Positions 1 through 6,280 of a stretch of DNA of 11,359 nt are shown in pieces. The stretch spans positions 1 through 11,359 of the forward strand of contig CAJPNS010000065.1 of assembly GCA_905372135.1 (NCBI GenBank), given 5' to 3'. Origin of the DNA: Porphyromonadaceae bacterium. GTDB taxonomy: Bacteria; Bacteroidota; Bacteroidia; Bacteroidales; Paludibacteraceae. Position 1 is the first letter of the stretch, and every line of letters begins with the position of its first letter. A program made the translations under genes and the position numbers. The notes below the pieces were generated by a model. That model did not search any database. It was not told the origin of the DNA and saw only the letters and a program-made list of their open reading frames with translations.

Positions 1-11
1 GTGTTTTATGT

Positions 12-398
12 ATGTGTCTGCAAAACACAGACATACTACAGACTAAAGTTTTTGCTCTCTTTTATAGTACAGGTATTTTAGGTACCGGTTTTTGTGGAAT
101 CGTAGAGAATAATGTTCTCGACGAAATCGCTGCCATAATGACAATAGTCGGTGGCGTATTCATTATGTTTTCCAAAGAGAAAAACGAAGATGAGTTTATC
201 GCTTCCCTACGGCTAAATGCACTGTCGTGGGCAGTTTTGACGAATTGTGCGATACTTTTGTTTGCGGTCGTTTTTGTGTACGATTTCCCTTTCTTCTGGG
301 TACTCGTAGGCAATATGTTTACTATCCCGATAATCTTTATACTTCGGTTTTATTGGTTGTTGCACTGTGTTTCCCAAAATAACGGCGAGTATGACTAA
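12..398 (+). CDS. Small integral membrane protein of unknown function, possibly 5'-partial
   Basis: I do not recognise a named family. The 128 residues are strongly hydrophobic, with probable membrane segments near residues 13-31, 37-53, 69-90 and 93-118. A charged stretch (SKEKNEDEF, about 54-62) lies between the second and third segments, and the tail is short and polar. The reading frame is open back to the first base of the window, so the ATG at 12 may not be the true start and the gene may begin outside. Its end overlaps the start of the following XRE-type regulator by eight bases, which suggests one transcript and coupled translation. Small multi-pass proteins paired with a very short XRE regulator are a common bacterial arrangement; the role of the membrane partner is generally unknown. 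That this is a real gene is likely; its function is not inferable. Confidence 0.65.
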   Translation: MCLQNTDILQTKVFALFYSTGILGTGFCGIVENNVLDEIAAIMTIVGGVFIMFSKEKNEDEFIASLRLNALSWAVLTNCAILLFAVVFVYDFPFFWVLVGNMFTIPIIFILRFYWLLHCVSQNNGEYD

Positions 399-591
399 CA
401 GTATAAAGGTAGAGCGTGCCCGTAGAAACATCACTCAAGGGCAACTGGCAGATATGACAGGTGTCAGCAGGCAGACTATCAATGCCATAGAGCTCGGCAA
501 ATACAACCCCTCTACGGTGCTGGCACTGAAGATGTCGCAGATATTCAATGTTACTGTCAACGAGCTTTTTAGCCTCGAAGACAACGACTAA
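391..591 (+). CDS. XRE-family helix-turn-helix transcriptional regulator (66 aa)
   Basis: This is a compact DNA-binding protein consisting almost entirely of one XRE/Cro-type helix-turn-helix domain (HTH_3 family). The motif is clear: RRNITQGQLADMTGVSRQT at about residues 11-29, then INAIELGKYNPSTVLALKM, and the ending FNVTVNELFSLEDND typical of very short XRE regulators in Firmicutes and Bacteroidota. The start was set at the ATG at 391, because homologues of this type begin a few residues before the IKVERARRN segment; an upstream in-frame start at 367 would add eight residues with no family support. It overlaps the preceding membrane-protein gene and is followed by a terminator, so the two form a small operon. 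It probably represses its own promoter, which would lie left of the window (inference). No effector-binding domain is present. Confidence 0.9.
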   Translation: MTNSIKVERARRNITQGQLADMTGVSRQTINAIELGKYNPSTVLALKMSQIFNVTVNELFSLEDND

Positions 592-651
592 AAGATGTTG
601 TAGCTAAGCTCAATACCCAAAAATCAAAGAGTATCGACAGCAAAGAGCGAA

Positions 652-699
652 GGAGAAAGATTCTCCTCATACGTTAGGAGCATCTCTCTTCTCCTTTTT
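652..699 (+). terminator. Intrinsic terminator after the XRE operon
   Basis: GGAGAA (652-657) pairs with TTCTCC (689-694) and a nested CTCCT/AGGAG stem lies inside. Five T residues (695-699) follow at once. It sits about 60 bases after the regulator stop codon and before the next promoter, so it separates the XRE operon from the sugar transferase. A small alternative hairpin (GAGAA-AGA-TTCTC) could compete with the long form. Confidence 0.7.
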
Positions 700-766
700 C
701 GTATTTCAATATGTGGAAAATATCACAAAAAAATGTTTTGGTACTCAAAATTAGTCAGGTAAAGAC

Positions 767-774
767 TATCTTTG
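767..774 (+). promoter_or_regulatory. Bacteroidota-type -7 box for the GT32 gene
   Basis: TATCTTTG matches the Bacteroidota primary-sigma -7 consensus TAnnTTTG exactly and lies about 78 bases before the ATG of the sugar transferase. A TTTG at 737-740 could be the -33 element, but its 26-base gap is longer than the usual roughly 19-21, so only the -7 box is well supported. The rest of 592-851 holds the terminator above and an AT-rich leader; no further gene is convincing there. Confidence 0.6.
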
Positions 775-851
775 CGTACTAAAAAAATAAACGACAAAAA
801 ATCTAAACGTTAAACTTAAAATGCTGGTAACAGCTGATAATCAATTATATT

Positions 852-1598
852 ATGATACCTAAAATAATACATTACTGTTGGTTTGGTAGAGGACAAATGC
901 CCGATTTGGCTATAAAATGTATAAAATCGTGGCAGCAATATTTACCCGATTATGAGCTAAAACTATGGAATGAAGACCATTTCGATATAAATTCGAACCA
1001 GTACATAAAAGAAGCATACGAAGCTCGCAAATTTGCTTTTGTAACCGACTATGTACGTCTTTATGCATTATATACGGAGGGAGGCATATATATGGATACC
1101 GATGTTGAAATCGTCAGACCGCTCGACGATTTACTACACTTACCTGCATTCTCGGGGTACGAAAGCAATAAATACAACAACTTCCCAACAGGCTTAATGG
1201 CAAGCGCCAAGAACGGTATATGGGTAAAGGAACAGTTGGACTATTACACTGACAAACACTTCCTTAGACCAGACGGGACATACGATATGACTACTAACAC
1301 TCAGACCATATCTAACATAATGATTTCAAACGGTTTCGAGTTGGATGGAAAGTATAAAGTGTATAAAAACGATATGCACTGTTTTCCAAAAGACTATTTT
1401 TGTCCTAAGACCAGTACCGGTATTTTGAAAATAACAAAAAACACCTATTGCATACACCATTTTGCAGGATCGTGGCAAGAACTGAGTACCAGCCAAAAAA
1501 TCAAACACTTTATTACAAGAAAGATATTGGGTGCATATATCACAGATAAGTTGGTACAATTAAAAAGACAATTGAAAAGCAAAGGGAATAAGAAATAA
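852..1598 (+). CDS. GT32-type glycosyltransferase (DXD sugar transferase)
   Basis: This is predicted to transfer a sugar from a nucleotide-sugar donor to a surface glycan or lipid-linked acceptor; donor and acceptor cannot be read from the sequence. The N-terminal IPKIIHYCWFG and the segment AFVTDYVRLYALYTEGGIYMDTDVEIVRPL (residues about 62-91) are signatures of the Gly_transf_sug (PF04488, GT32) family. The DXD metal/donor motif is D82-T-D84. A late IHHFAGSW segment (residues about 202-209) also fits the family. Length, 248 residues, is normal. There is no signal peptide or membrane segment, so it is probably cytosolic or loosely membrane bound. It stands alone, with its own promoter and a terminator shared with the facing ribosomal block, and no other polysaccharide genes lie in this window. 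It could belong to capsule, O-antigen or glycoprotein synthesis. Confidence 0.88.
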   Translation: MIPKIIHYCWFGRGQMPDLAIKCIKSWQQYLPDYELKLWNEDHFDINSNQYIKEAYEARKFAFVTDYVRLYALYTEGGIYMDTDVEIVRPLDDLLHLPAFSGYESNKYNNFPTGLMASAKNGIWVKEQLDYYTDKHFLRPDGTYDMTTNTQTISNIMISNGFELDGKYKVYKNDMHCFPKDYFCPKTSTGILKITKNTYCIHHFAGSWQELSTSQKIKHFITRKILGAYITDKLVQLKRQLKSKGNKK

Positions 1599-1627
1599 TT
1601 GAAATCGAATTTCTCACAATACGAAAA

Positions 1628-1657
1628 GGTGCAGAAAAAATAAATTTTTCCTACACC
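1628..1657. terminator. Shared convergent terminator between GT32 gene and rpmD
   Basis: GGTGCAGAAAAAA (1628-1640) and TTTTTCCTACACC (1645-1657) form a 13-pair stem with two G-T wobbles and a four-base TAAA loop. On the minus strand the stem is followed by four T residues, so it works best for the ribosomal block, whose last gene ends at 1691. On the plus strand it follows the sugar transferase stop by 29 bases; the T-rich descending arm may help there, but no T run follows. Confidence 0.72.
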
Positions 1658-1690
1658 TCCTCACTATGAAAAAAACTGATTCTATCTATC

Positions 1691-1867
1691 TTAGTCCAAG
1701 ACTTTTACCAAATGGTGAACTTTATTGATCATTCCCATTATCGATGGGGTATCATCGTGTTCTACTATCTGGTTCATTTTGTGTAGTCCAAGAGCGTCTA
1801 ATGTGCGTTTCTGCACAGCAGGGCATTTAATTCTACTTTTTACTTGCTGAATTTTTATTTTTGCCAT
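1691..1867 (-). CDS. rpmD: 50S ribosomal protein L30 (58 aa)
   Basis: L30 is a small 23S rRNA-binding protein of the large ribosomal subunit. Reading the minus strand from the ATG at 1867 gives a 58-residue protein starting MAKIKIQQVKSRI, with CPAVQKRTLDALGLHKMNQ in the middle and INKVHHLVKVLD at the end. These are the standard L30 features: a basic first strand, the T-L-x-x-L-G-L helix, and the final V-x-H-L-V-x-V strand. Length is normal for bacteria. A strong AGGAGG-like ribosome site lies just before the ATG, unusual for Bacteroidota, which often lack one. It follows rpsE by 22 bases and is the last gene of the block. In the normal spc operon rplO (L15) would follow; here a terminator does. 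Confidence 0.93.
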   Translation of the reverse strand: MAKIKIQQVKSRIKCPAVQKRTLDALGLHKMNQIVEHDDTPSIMGMINKVHHLVKVLD

Positions 1868-1889
1868 TACTATTTCCTCCTGATATTTT

Positions 1890-2411
1890 TTAACCGTTAA
1901 ACACTTTATCTACCGAAATACCACGATTTTGAGCCACAGTAACGGGATCTCTAAGTTCGCTCAAGGCTTGGAAAGTTGCCTTCACCAGATTATGCGGATT
2001 CGACGAACCTTTCGATTTTGCCAAAATGTCGGTGATACCCACACTTTCCAAAACGGCACGCATAGCACCACCGGCTTTTACTCCCGTACCGTGCGCAGCG
2101 GGTTTGAGTAATATTGTTGCTCCACCGAAATGTGCTGTCTGCTCGTGAGGTATAGTCCCTTTGTGTACAGGCACCTTGATAAGGTTCTTGCGAGCAGCTT
2201 CCGTACCTTTCTGCATAGCAGCAGCTACTTCGCCTGCTTTTCCGAGCCCCCATCCTACTACGCCATTGCCGTCTCCGACTACTACGATAGCAGCAAAACT
2301 GAAAGCACGTCCTCCTTTTGTTACCTTTGTTACACGATTTACAGCAACCAGACGCTCTTCCAACTGAGCGTCGGACTCTATATTCACTCTATTTCTTTTA
2401 TATTCTGCCAT
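1890..2411 (-). CDS. rpsE: 30S ribosomal protein S5
   Basis: S5 is a 16S rRNA-binding protein of the small subunit that contributes to decoding accuracy and to the mRNA entry site. The 173 residues show the full family plan: an N-terminal double-stranded-RNA-binding-like half with LEERLVAVNRVTKVTKGGRAFSF and VVVGDGNGVVGWGLGKAGEV (about residues 18-64), then the C-terminal domain with GTGVKAGGAMRAVLESVGITDILAKSKGSSNPHN and a final QNRGISVDKVFNG. Nothing is missing. It starts nine bases after the rplR stop, in canonical order, and is co-transcribed with its neighbours from the promoter before rpsH. Confidence 0.98.
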   Translation of the reverse strand: MAEYKRNRVNIESDAQLEERLVAVNRVTKVTKGGRAFSFAAIVVVGDGNGVVGWGLGKAGEVAAAMQKGTEAARKNLIKVPVHKGTIPHEQTAHFGGATILLKPAAHGTGVKAGGAMRAVLESVGITDILAKSKGSSNPHNLVKATFQALSELRDPVTVAQNRGISVDKVFNG

Positions 2412-2420
2412 AATTTCTTC

Positions 2421-2765
2421 TTAAAAATTTAAACCGTTTTTACGGGCAGCTTCAGCCAATTCCTTCACTCTGCCATGATATAAATAACCGCTTCGGTCGA
2501 AGACCACAGACTGAATACCTGCTTCTTGAGCATTTTGGGCGATAAATTCACCTACTTTGGCAGCCTGCTCTTTTTTATTCATCTTATCTTTTATTGCCAG
2601 CGACGAAGCCGAGGCAAGAGTCTTTCCGGCAACATCGTCTATAATCTGAGCATATATCTGAGTATTACTTCTGAAGACCGATAAACGTGGCTTTTCGGGA
2701 GTTCCCGATATTTTACCTCTTATATGAGCCCTTATTTTTGCTCTTCTTTCTATTTTTCCTACCAT
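2421..2765 (-). CDS. rplR: 50S ribosomal protein L18
   Basis: L18 binds 5S rRNA and helps anchor it to the large subunit. The 114 residues begin with the basic KIERRAKIRAHIRGKISGT segment, then PRLSVFRSNTQIYAQIIDD (about residues 25-43) and GKTLASASS, and end with VVFDRSGYLYHGRVKELAEAARKNGLNF, all characteristic of bacterial L18. Length is normal. It lies between rplF (20-base gap) and rpsE (9-base gap), the standard spc-operon order. Confidence 0.98.
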   Translation of the reverse strand: MVGKIERRAKIRAHIRGKISGTPEKPRLSVFRSNTQIYAQIIDDVAGKTLASASSLAIKDKMNKKEQAAKVGEFIAQNAQEAGIQSVVFDRSGYLYHGRVKELAEAARKNGLNF

Positions 2766-2785
2766 GATTTACTGATTTTAAACGA

Positions 2786-3337
2786 TTATTTACTTGCTGT
2801 CTTACCTGCTTTCTTGCGGATAACTTCGCCTTTAAACAATACTCCTTTACCTTTGTAAGGTTCAGGCTTACGGAACGAACGTATCTTCGCACAAACTTGT
2901 CCAAGTAGCTGCTTATCGGCAGATTCGAGGGTAATGAGCGGATTCTGATTACGTTCGGTAACGGTAGTAAGTTTTATCTCGTTTGGCAACTGCATATATA
3001 TATTGTGCGAGAAACCCAACGACAACTCTAAAATCTGACCCTGATTCGAGGCACGGAAACCGACCCCTACAAGTTCAAGTGTCTTGGTATAACCTTCAGA
3101 TACACCGACAACCATATTATTTATCAAAGCACGATACAAGCCGTGATAAGATCTAATCTGAGGCAAATCGCTATGACGTGTAAATGAGATATTACCGTCT
3201 TCGATAGCGATATCGATACTCGGGTCGATACTCTGAGAGAGTTCGCCTTTGGGTCCTTTTACCGATACAATGCCTTTTTCGGCTTTAACGGTCACTCCGG
3301 CAGGAATTTTTATTGGTAGTTTACCTATTCTTGACAT
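2786..3337 (-). CDS. rplF: 50S ribosomal protein L6
   Basis: L6 is a two-domain large-subunit protein near the sarcin-ricin loop and the factor-binding site. From the ATG at 3337 the protein has 183 residues: MSRIGKLPIKIPAGVTV at the start, KGPKGELS, the central SHNIYMQLP region, and the C-terminal RSFRKPEPYKGKGVLFKGEVIRKKAGKTASK, a hallmark of L6. This start was chosen because a GGAGGG ribosome site lies just before it; an in-frame TTG at 3352 would place that site inside the coding region. It starts 18 bases after the rpsH stop. Confidence 0.98.
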   Translation of the reverse strand: MSRIGKLPIKIPAGVTVKAEKGIVSVKGPKGELSQSIDPSIDIAIEDGNISFTRHSDLPQIRSYHGLYRALINNMVVGVSEGYTKTLELVGVGFRASNQGQILELSLGFSHNIYMQLPNEIKLTTVTERNQNPLITLESADKQLLGQVCAKIRSFRKPEPYKGKGVLFKGEVIRKKAGKTASK

Positions 3338-3355
3338 GGTCTTTCCCTCCAAACA

Positions 3356-3751
3356 TTAATAAACATAACACAATACTTCTCCGCCGACCTCAAGCGAACG
3401 AGCCTCCTTGTCGGTCATTACACCTTTCGATGTAGAAAGAATAGCAATGCCTAATCCATTGAGTACTCGCGGCATATTTTTGTACCCAACATAACGACGA
3501 AGACCGGGAGTAGATACTCTGACAATCTTCTTAATAGCGTTAACCTTGTTAACCGGATCGTATTTCAAGGCTATTTTTATTGAACCTTGAGGACCTTCAT
3601 CTATAAACTTGTAGTTCAAGATGTAGCCCTTTTCAAAAAGTACTCTCGTAATCTCTTTTTTGAGATTAGAGGCAGGAATCTCTACTACACGGTGCTTGGC
3701 ACTTACTGCATTACGCACCCTTGTTAAGTAGTCTGCAATAGGGTCTGTCAT
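3356..3751 (-). CDS. rpsH: 30S ribosomal protein S8
   Basis: S8 is a primary 16S rRNA-binding protein (helix 21) needed early in small-subunit assembly; in Escherichia coli it also represses the spc operon by binding its mRNA. The 131 residues are canonical: MTDPIADYLTRVRNA at the start, a C-terminal domain with RRYVGYKNMPRVLNGLGIAILSTSKGVMTDKEARSLEVGGEVLCYVY (about residues 85-131). It is the first gene of the isolated block. Upstream, where rpsN (S14) and rplE (L5) would be expected, there are instead a structured leader, a promoter and then an unrelated operon. That placement would make any S8 feedback act directly at the first gene (inference). Confidence 0.98.
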   Translation of the reverse strand: MTDPIADYLTRVRNAVSAKHRVVEIPASNLKKEITRVLFEKGYILNYKFIDEGPQGSIKIALKYDPVNKVNAIKKIVRVSTPGLRRYVGYKNMPRVLNGLGIAILSTSKGVMTDKEARSLEVGGEVLCYVY

Positions 3752-3768
3752 AAAACAATTAAATTTAA

Positions 3769-3804
3769 ATTAACCCCCTCTAAGTGGGGCAATATTTAGT
3801 TAAT
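3769..3804 (-). promoter_or_regulatory. Structured 5' leader of the rpsH block (candidate regulatory hairpin)
   Basis: On the minus strand an ATTAAC/GTTAAT outer stem (3799-3804 with 3769-3774) stacks on a CCCC/GGGG inner stem (3786-3789 with 3775-3778). It has a seven-base loop and a nine-base bulge (3790-3798) on the 5' side. The structure ends 17 bases before the rpsH ATG, close enough to affect initiation. It is not followed by a T run, so it is not an obvious terminator. A role in feedback by S8 is only an inference from the Escherichia coli system. Confidence 0.4.
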
Positions 3805-3860
3805 ATTCAAAGATTTCCATTACAAAGAAGCCTTATAATCCGACCTCTCGAAAGGAATTG

Positions 3861-3868
3861 CAAAAGTA
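3861..3868 (-). promoter_or_regulatory. Bacteroidota-type -7 box for the ribosomal block
   Basis: On the minus strand this reads TACTTTTG, an exact match to TAnnTTTG, about 110 bases before the rpsH ATG. A TTTG at 3884-3887 lies upstream with a 15-base gap, somewhat short for a -33 element. The match supports independent transcription of the five ribosomal genes. The remaining 3869-4128 holds only AT-rich sequence and the trailer of the tcm operon; I see no gene or tRNA in it. Confidence 0.6.
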
Positions 3869-4073
3869 ATACTTTTTTTAAAACAAAAAAAATAGTGCTT
3901 CACTTTTCTGCAAAAAATATTTGTTCACGCGCAAGTAATTGGTTACGACCAGCTATATAAACACGCTTCTACCCAATCATATATCATTGCAAATCAACAC
4001 GATGTTTACATTGATATTAAAGCTATTCAAGATCACTTTAGATGATATTTTTTCTTATTGCCAATCTTTACTT

Positions 4074-4128
4074 GTAGAGCGTGTCCCACGCGGATTTGCC
4101 TTGTTTTATGGTTTGGCGATTGCCAATG
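4074..4128 (-). other. Trailer of the tcm operon with two short hairpins
   Basis: Just past the DUF5131 stop, the minus strand holds TTGGC-AATC-GCCAA and, further on, GCGTG-GGA-CACGC. Neither is followed by a run of T, so no clean intrinsic terminator is seen. They may protect the transcript end or be chance. Confidence 0.3.
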
Positions 4129-4854
4129 TCAAACAGGCATTTCTTGATATATCCTACCGTTTATCTTTTTGCCATTCAAATGTTTACTGCGTTTTACACC
4201 ATCACTTCCCCAAGTGCCCCATTGTTTAAAGAAAAATGCTGTCTCTTGTTTTTCGCATTGCTTTTTAATCGAAAGCACCCATTCTTCAAGCATAGGTCTG
4301 GCACATCTCCCGCTTTCCCCACCAACAATAACCCAGTCGATATTACCTAAATCAATTACTCCTAAATCCTCTAAAAGCGGTTCGCAAGATAAAAAACGAA
4401 TAGGAGCATTAAGTGTCCTCAAAACGTCTATTCTGCTTTTTGAGACTTTATTTTCTACGGTTACCCCCAACCAAACATTTTTAGGATTTTCTCGATTACT
4501 AAAATATTCTTTCATCCTTTCAGCTCTTTTGGTCAGAATTTGGTATCGGTGTTGAGGTGTTTGTTTGATAATGTTCATAACTTTATCAATAAACTCAAAG
4601 GGAACATCTTTATGAAACAAATCGCTCATTGAACACACAAAAATAGTATGAGATTTTTTCCACAACAAAGGCTCTTGCAAACTATCTTCATGCAAAGTAA
4701 GGGTGAACCCATTTTTATATTTTTCTTGTCCCATCGCTTGCAATCTATGAGCCATAACCTCTGCATAACAATTCTGACAACCAGCCGAAAACTTTGTACA
4801 GCCTGTTATTGGATTCCATGTTTTATCCGTCCATTCTATTTTGGTTGTTCTCAT
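4129..4854 (-). CDS. DUF5131 / phage Gp37-Gp68 family three-Cys-motif protein
   Basis: This belongs to the family called DUF5131 or phage Gp37/Gp68 (PF07505), whose biochemical reaction is unknown to me. The N-terminus carries the defining three-cysteine motif: EWTDKTWNPITGC then C26 and C29, giving C19-X6-C26-X2-C29 followed by YAE. The spacing resembles, but is not identical to, the radical SAM CX3CX2C iron-sulfur motif, and the family is often regarded as radical-SAM-like. Other family blocks are present: FVCSMSDLFH (72-81), ILTKRAERM (106-114), WLGVTVEN (128-135), FLSCEPLL (154-161), VIVGGESGRCARPM (175-188), FFFKQWG (207-213) and a terminal GRIYQEMP. Length, 241 residues, is complete. 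It overlaps the upstream tcmP by ATGA, the family's known partner. Several homologues are phage-borne. Base composition is visibly more AT-rich than mutS. Confidence 0.88.
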   Translation of the reverse strand: MRTTKIEWTDKTWNPITGCTKFSAGCQNCYAEVMAHRLQAMGQEKYKNGFTLTLHEDSLQEPLLWKKSHTIFVCSMSDLFHKDVPFEFIDKVMNIIKQTPQHRYQILTKRAERMKEYFSNRENPKNVWLGVTVENKVSKSRIDVLRTLNAPIRFLSCEPLLEDLGVIDLGNIDWVIVGGESGRCARPMLEEWVLSIKKQCEKQETAFFFKQWGTWGSDGVKRSKHLNGKKINGRIYQEMPV

Positions 4855-5988
4855 ATTCGTTTTTTTATTGAATAATAGTCTTTTCCATTTGCTTTTATTC
4901 TATGAATATTTACTGACGTATAAGATTTTGAACCAATTCGCTCTATCTTATTTTCTTTTTCCAACTCTTTAATAACCTCTGTAAAAACTTTTGGCTCACA
5001 CCTTAATTTTAATGCTCTCTTTAGTCCTTGAATATTATCCATTATTTGATCGTTTACAATCTCCTTTTTTAAACATTCTTTTACTTTATGTATTTTGTTA
5101 GGTTCTGTTATTTCATAAAACAGTGTTCCTTTCTCAAAGTCTTCTTGTGTGTTACAATTAGATTCTCCTGCACTTTGGTCTACTGACCAACAGACTTTTT
5201 GAAATTTTTCCATTCCTAAAGTATGTGATGTCCCGAAGATTAAACCATAATAATTTGTCCCTTTTTTTATCGTAAAATGATTCAGATAATAATCCTTATT
5301 ATGCGGTATTAAGCTTTCAAAATATTCAACAATTATCTGGTGACACAACTTTGGAGCTGTCTCCTCAAATGTTAAGTTTCTTTCTCCAAGAAATTTTTTT
5401 GTAACAGGATGTTCTTTAAATAAACCGTTTTAAATAAGAAGATGAAATAAAGAAAATAAAATCAGTATGAGGGGCATTTACTAGTTTTAAAAAAATTTCG
5501 GCATCAACCTGAGTGAATCCATACTGATCTAAAATAACAAACTTGGCACATTGCTTATTGTTTAGTATAAATTGGGTTTGGTTGTTGTTTTTGAAATCTT
5601 CGGAAAAATTGTAGTTTGTGATATTAACCTCAAAAGGATAATCTTTGCAATCATGATCATTTCTGTATTCTAATAGGTATTCTTCTATATTAGTCTGCAA
5701 TTGTTGTTGTTTTCTTTTTTTGTATTCATTGAAATTCAAAATGACATTTTTCTGTTTTTCTACTATACTTTTTTGCAAACTGACTGTTTCCTCTAACAAA
5801 ATCATTGGAGAACCCGGGTTTCCTTCAGTGTCATAGCCGCTGCCTGCAAAAAAATCATAAATATATAGTTTTCTCCAATAAGGTTGTTGTATGAATACGG
5901 GTAACCATTCCTTGAAACAATCTTGAAAAATGTCTAATTTTAATCTTGTTTCTTCCGAAAAACGCTTTGAGTTTATGTCTTTTGCCAT
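4851..5988 (-). pseudogene. tcmP: Three-Cys-motif partner protein TcmP, interrupted by a one-base frameshift
   Basis: TcmP is the recognised genetic partner of three-Cys-motif (DUF5131) proteins; its activity is unproven. The first frame gives 190 residues from the ATG at 5988: KRFSEETRLKLDIFQDC, then a methyltransferase-like glycine motif DFFAGSG (45-51), GNPGSP (56-61), a charged helix (about 85-110), ILDQYGF (152-158) in the place of the family's usual DPFG-type motif, and FISSSYLKRF (180-189). A TAA at 5416-5418 ends this frame. The protein continues in another frame with FKEHPVTKKFLGERN through GLIFGTSHTLGMEKFQKVCW to a winged-helix-like tail ending YYSIKKRI at 4851. Skipping one A between TTT and TTTAAA (around 5420) restores about 378 residues, a plausible full length. 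The cause could be a true inactivating mutation, a sequencing error beside short homopolymers, or less likely recoding. The winged-helix call is weak. Confidence 0.8.
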
Positions 5989-6127
5989 ATTTATATTCCT
6001 AACTTATAAATCGTTCTGTTATTTAATCATGAAATTCTCCTACCAACCTAAATACATTTTCTGCACTGCTTTTTTCCGCTTCGTAGGATTCAATTTAGTT
6101 AAGTTTGTTTTCCCTGAAATTTTCTGG

Positions 6128-6135
6128 CAAAGTTA
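6128..6135 (-). promoter_or_regulatory. Bacteroidota-type -7 box for the tcm operon
   Basis: On the minus strand this reads TAACTTTG, an exact TAnnTTTG match, about 140 bases before the tcmP ATG. An ATTG at 6156-6159, separated by 20 bases, is a near match to the -33 TTTG at the expected distance, making this the best-spaced promoter in the window. The 5989-6127 leader holds no gene I can support. Confidence 0.55.
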
Positions 6136-6272
6136 GGTATAAATTTCGGTTGCTGCAATTATATCGGAAACACTTATACAATATACTCATATCCAATTGA
6201 ATACATAAGGGATTTTTTATCAAATTTATCTTGAATATTATCTTTTTGGGGGCGTAATTCAAAAATTTAATG

Positions 6273-6280
6273 TACATTTG
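6273..6280 (+). promoter_or_regulatory. Bacteroidota-type -7 box for mutS
   Basis: TACATTTG matches TAnnTTTG exactly, about 90 bases before the chosen mutS ATG. A TTTG at 6245-6248 lies 24 bases upstream, a little far for a standard -33. Together with the tcm promoter it makes 5989-6369 a divergent promoter region. Confidence 0.55.

Noticed and set aside
10..37. Imperfect inverted repeat GTATGT-GT-CTG / CAG-ACATAC at the left edge
   Set aside because: Short, with a bulge, and apparently inside the reading frame; no operator or terminator context can be seen because the upstream sequence is missing.
821..862. A 13-codon frame (MLVTADNQLYYDT) overlapping the GT32 start, possible leader peptide
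   Set aside because: No attenuator-type hairpins or run of one regulatory codon; short frames of this size occur by chance.
3921..3975. Possible tRNA or tRNA fragment as an integration site for the tcm cassette
   Set aside because: No T-loop consensus, no cloverleaf arms and no matching repeat at the far end of the cassette were found.
3939..4229. Plus-strand frame of 96 codons across the rpsH-DUF5131 gap
   Set aside because: It overlaps the 3' end of DUF5131, has no recognisable motif and no promoter or ribosome site.
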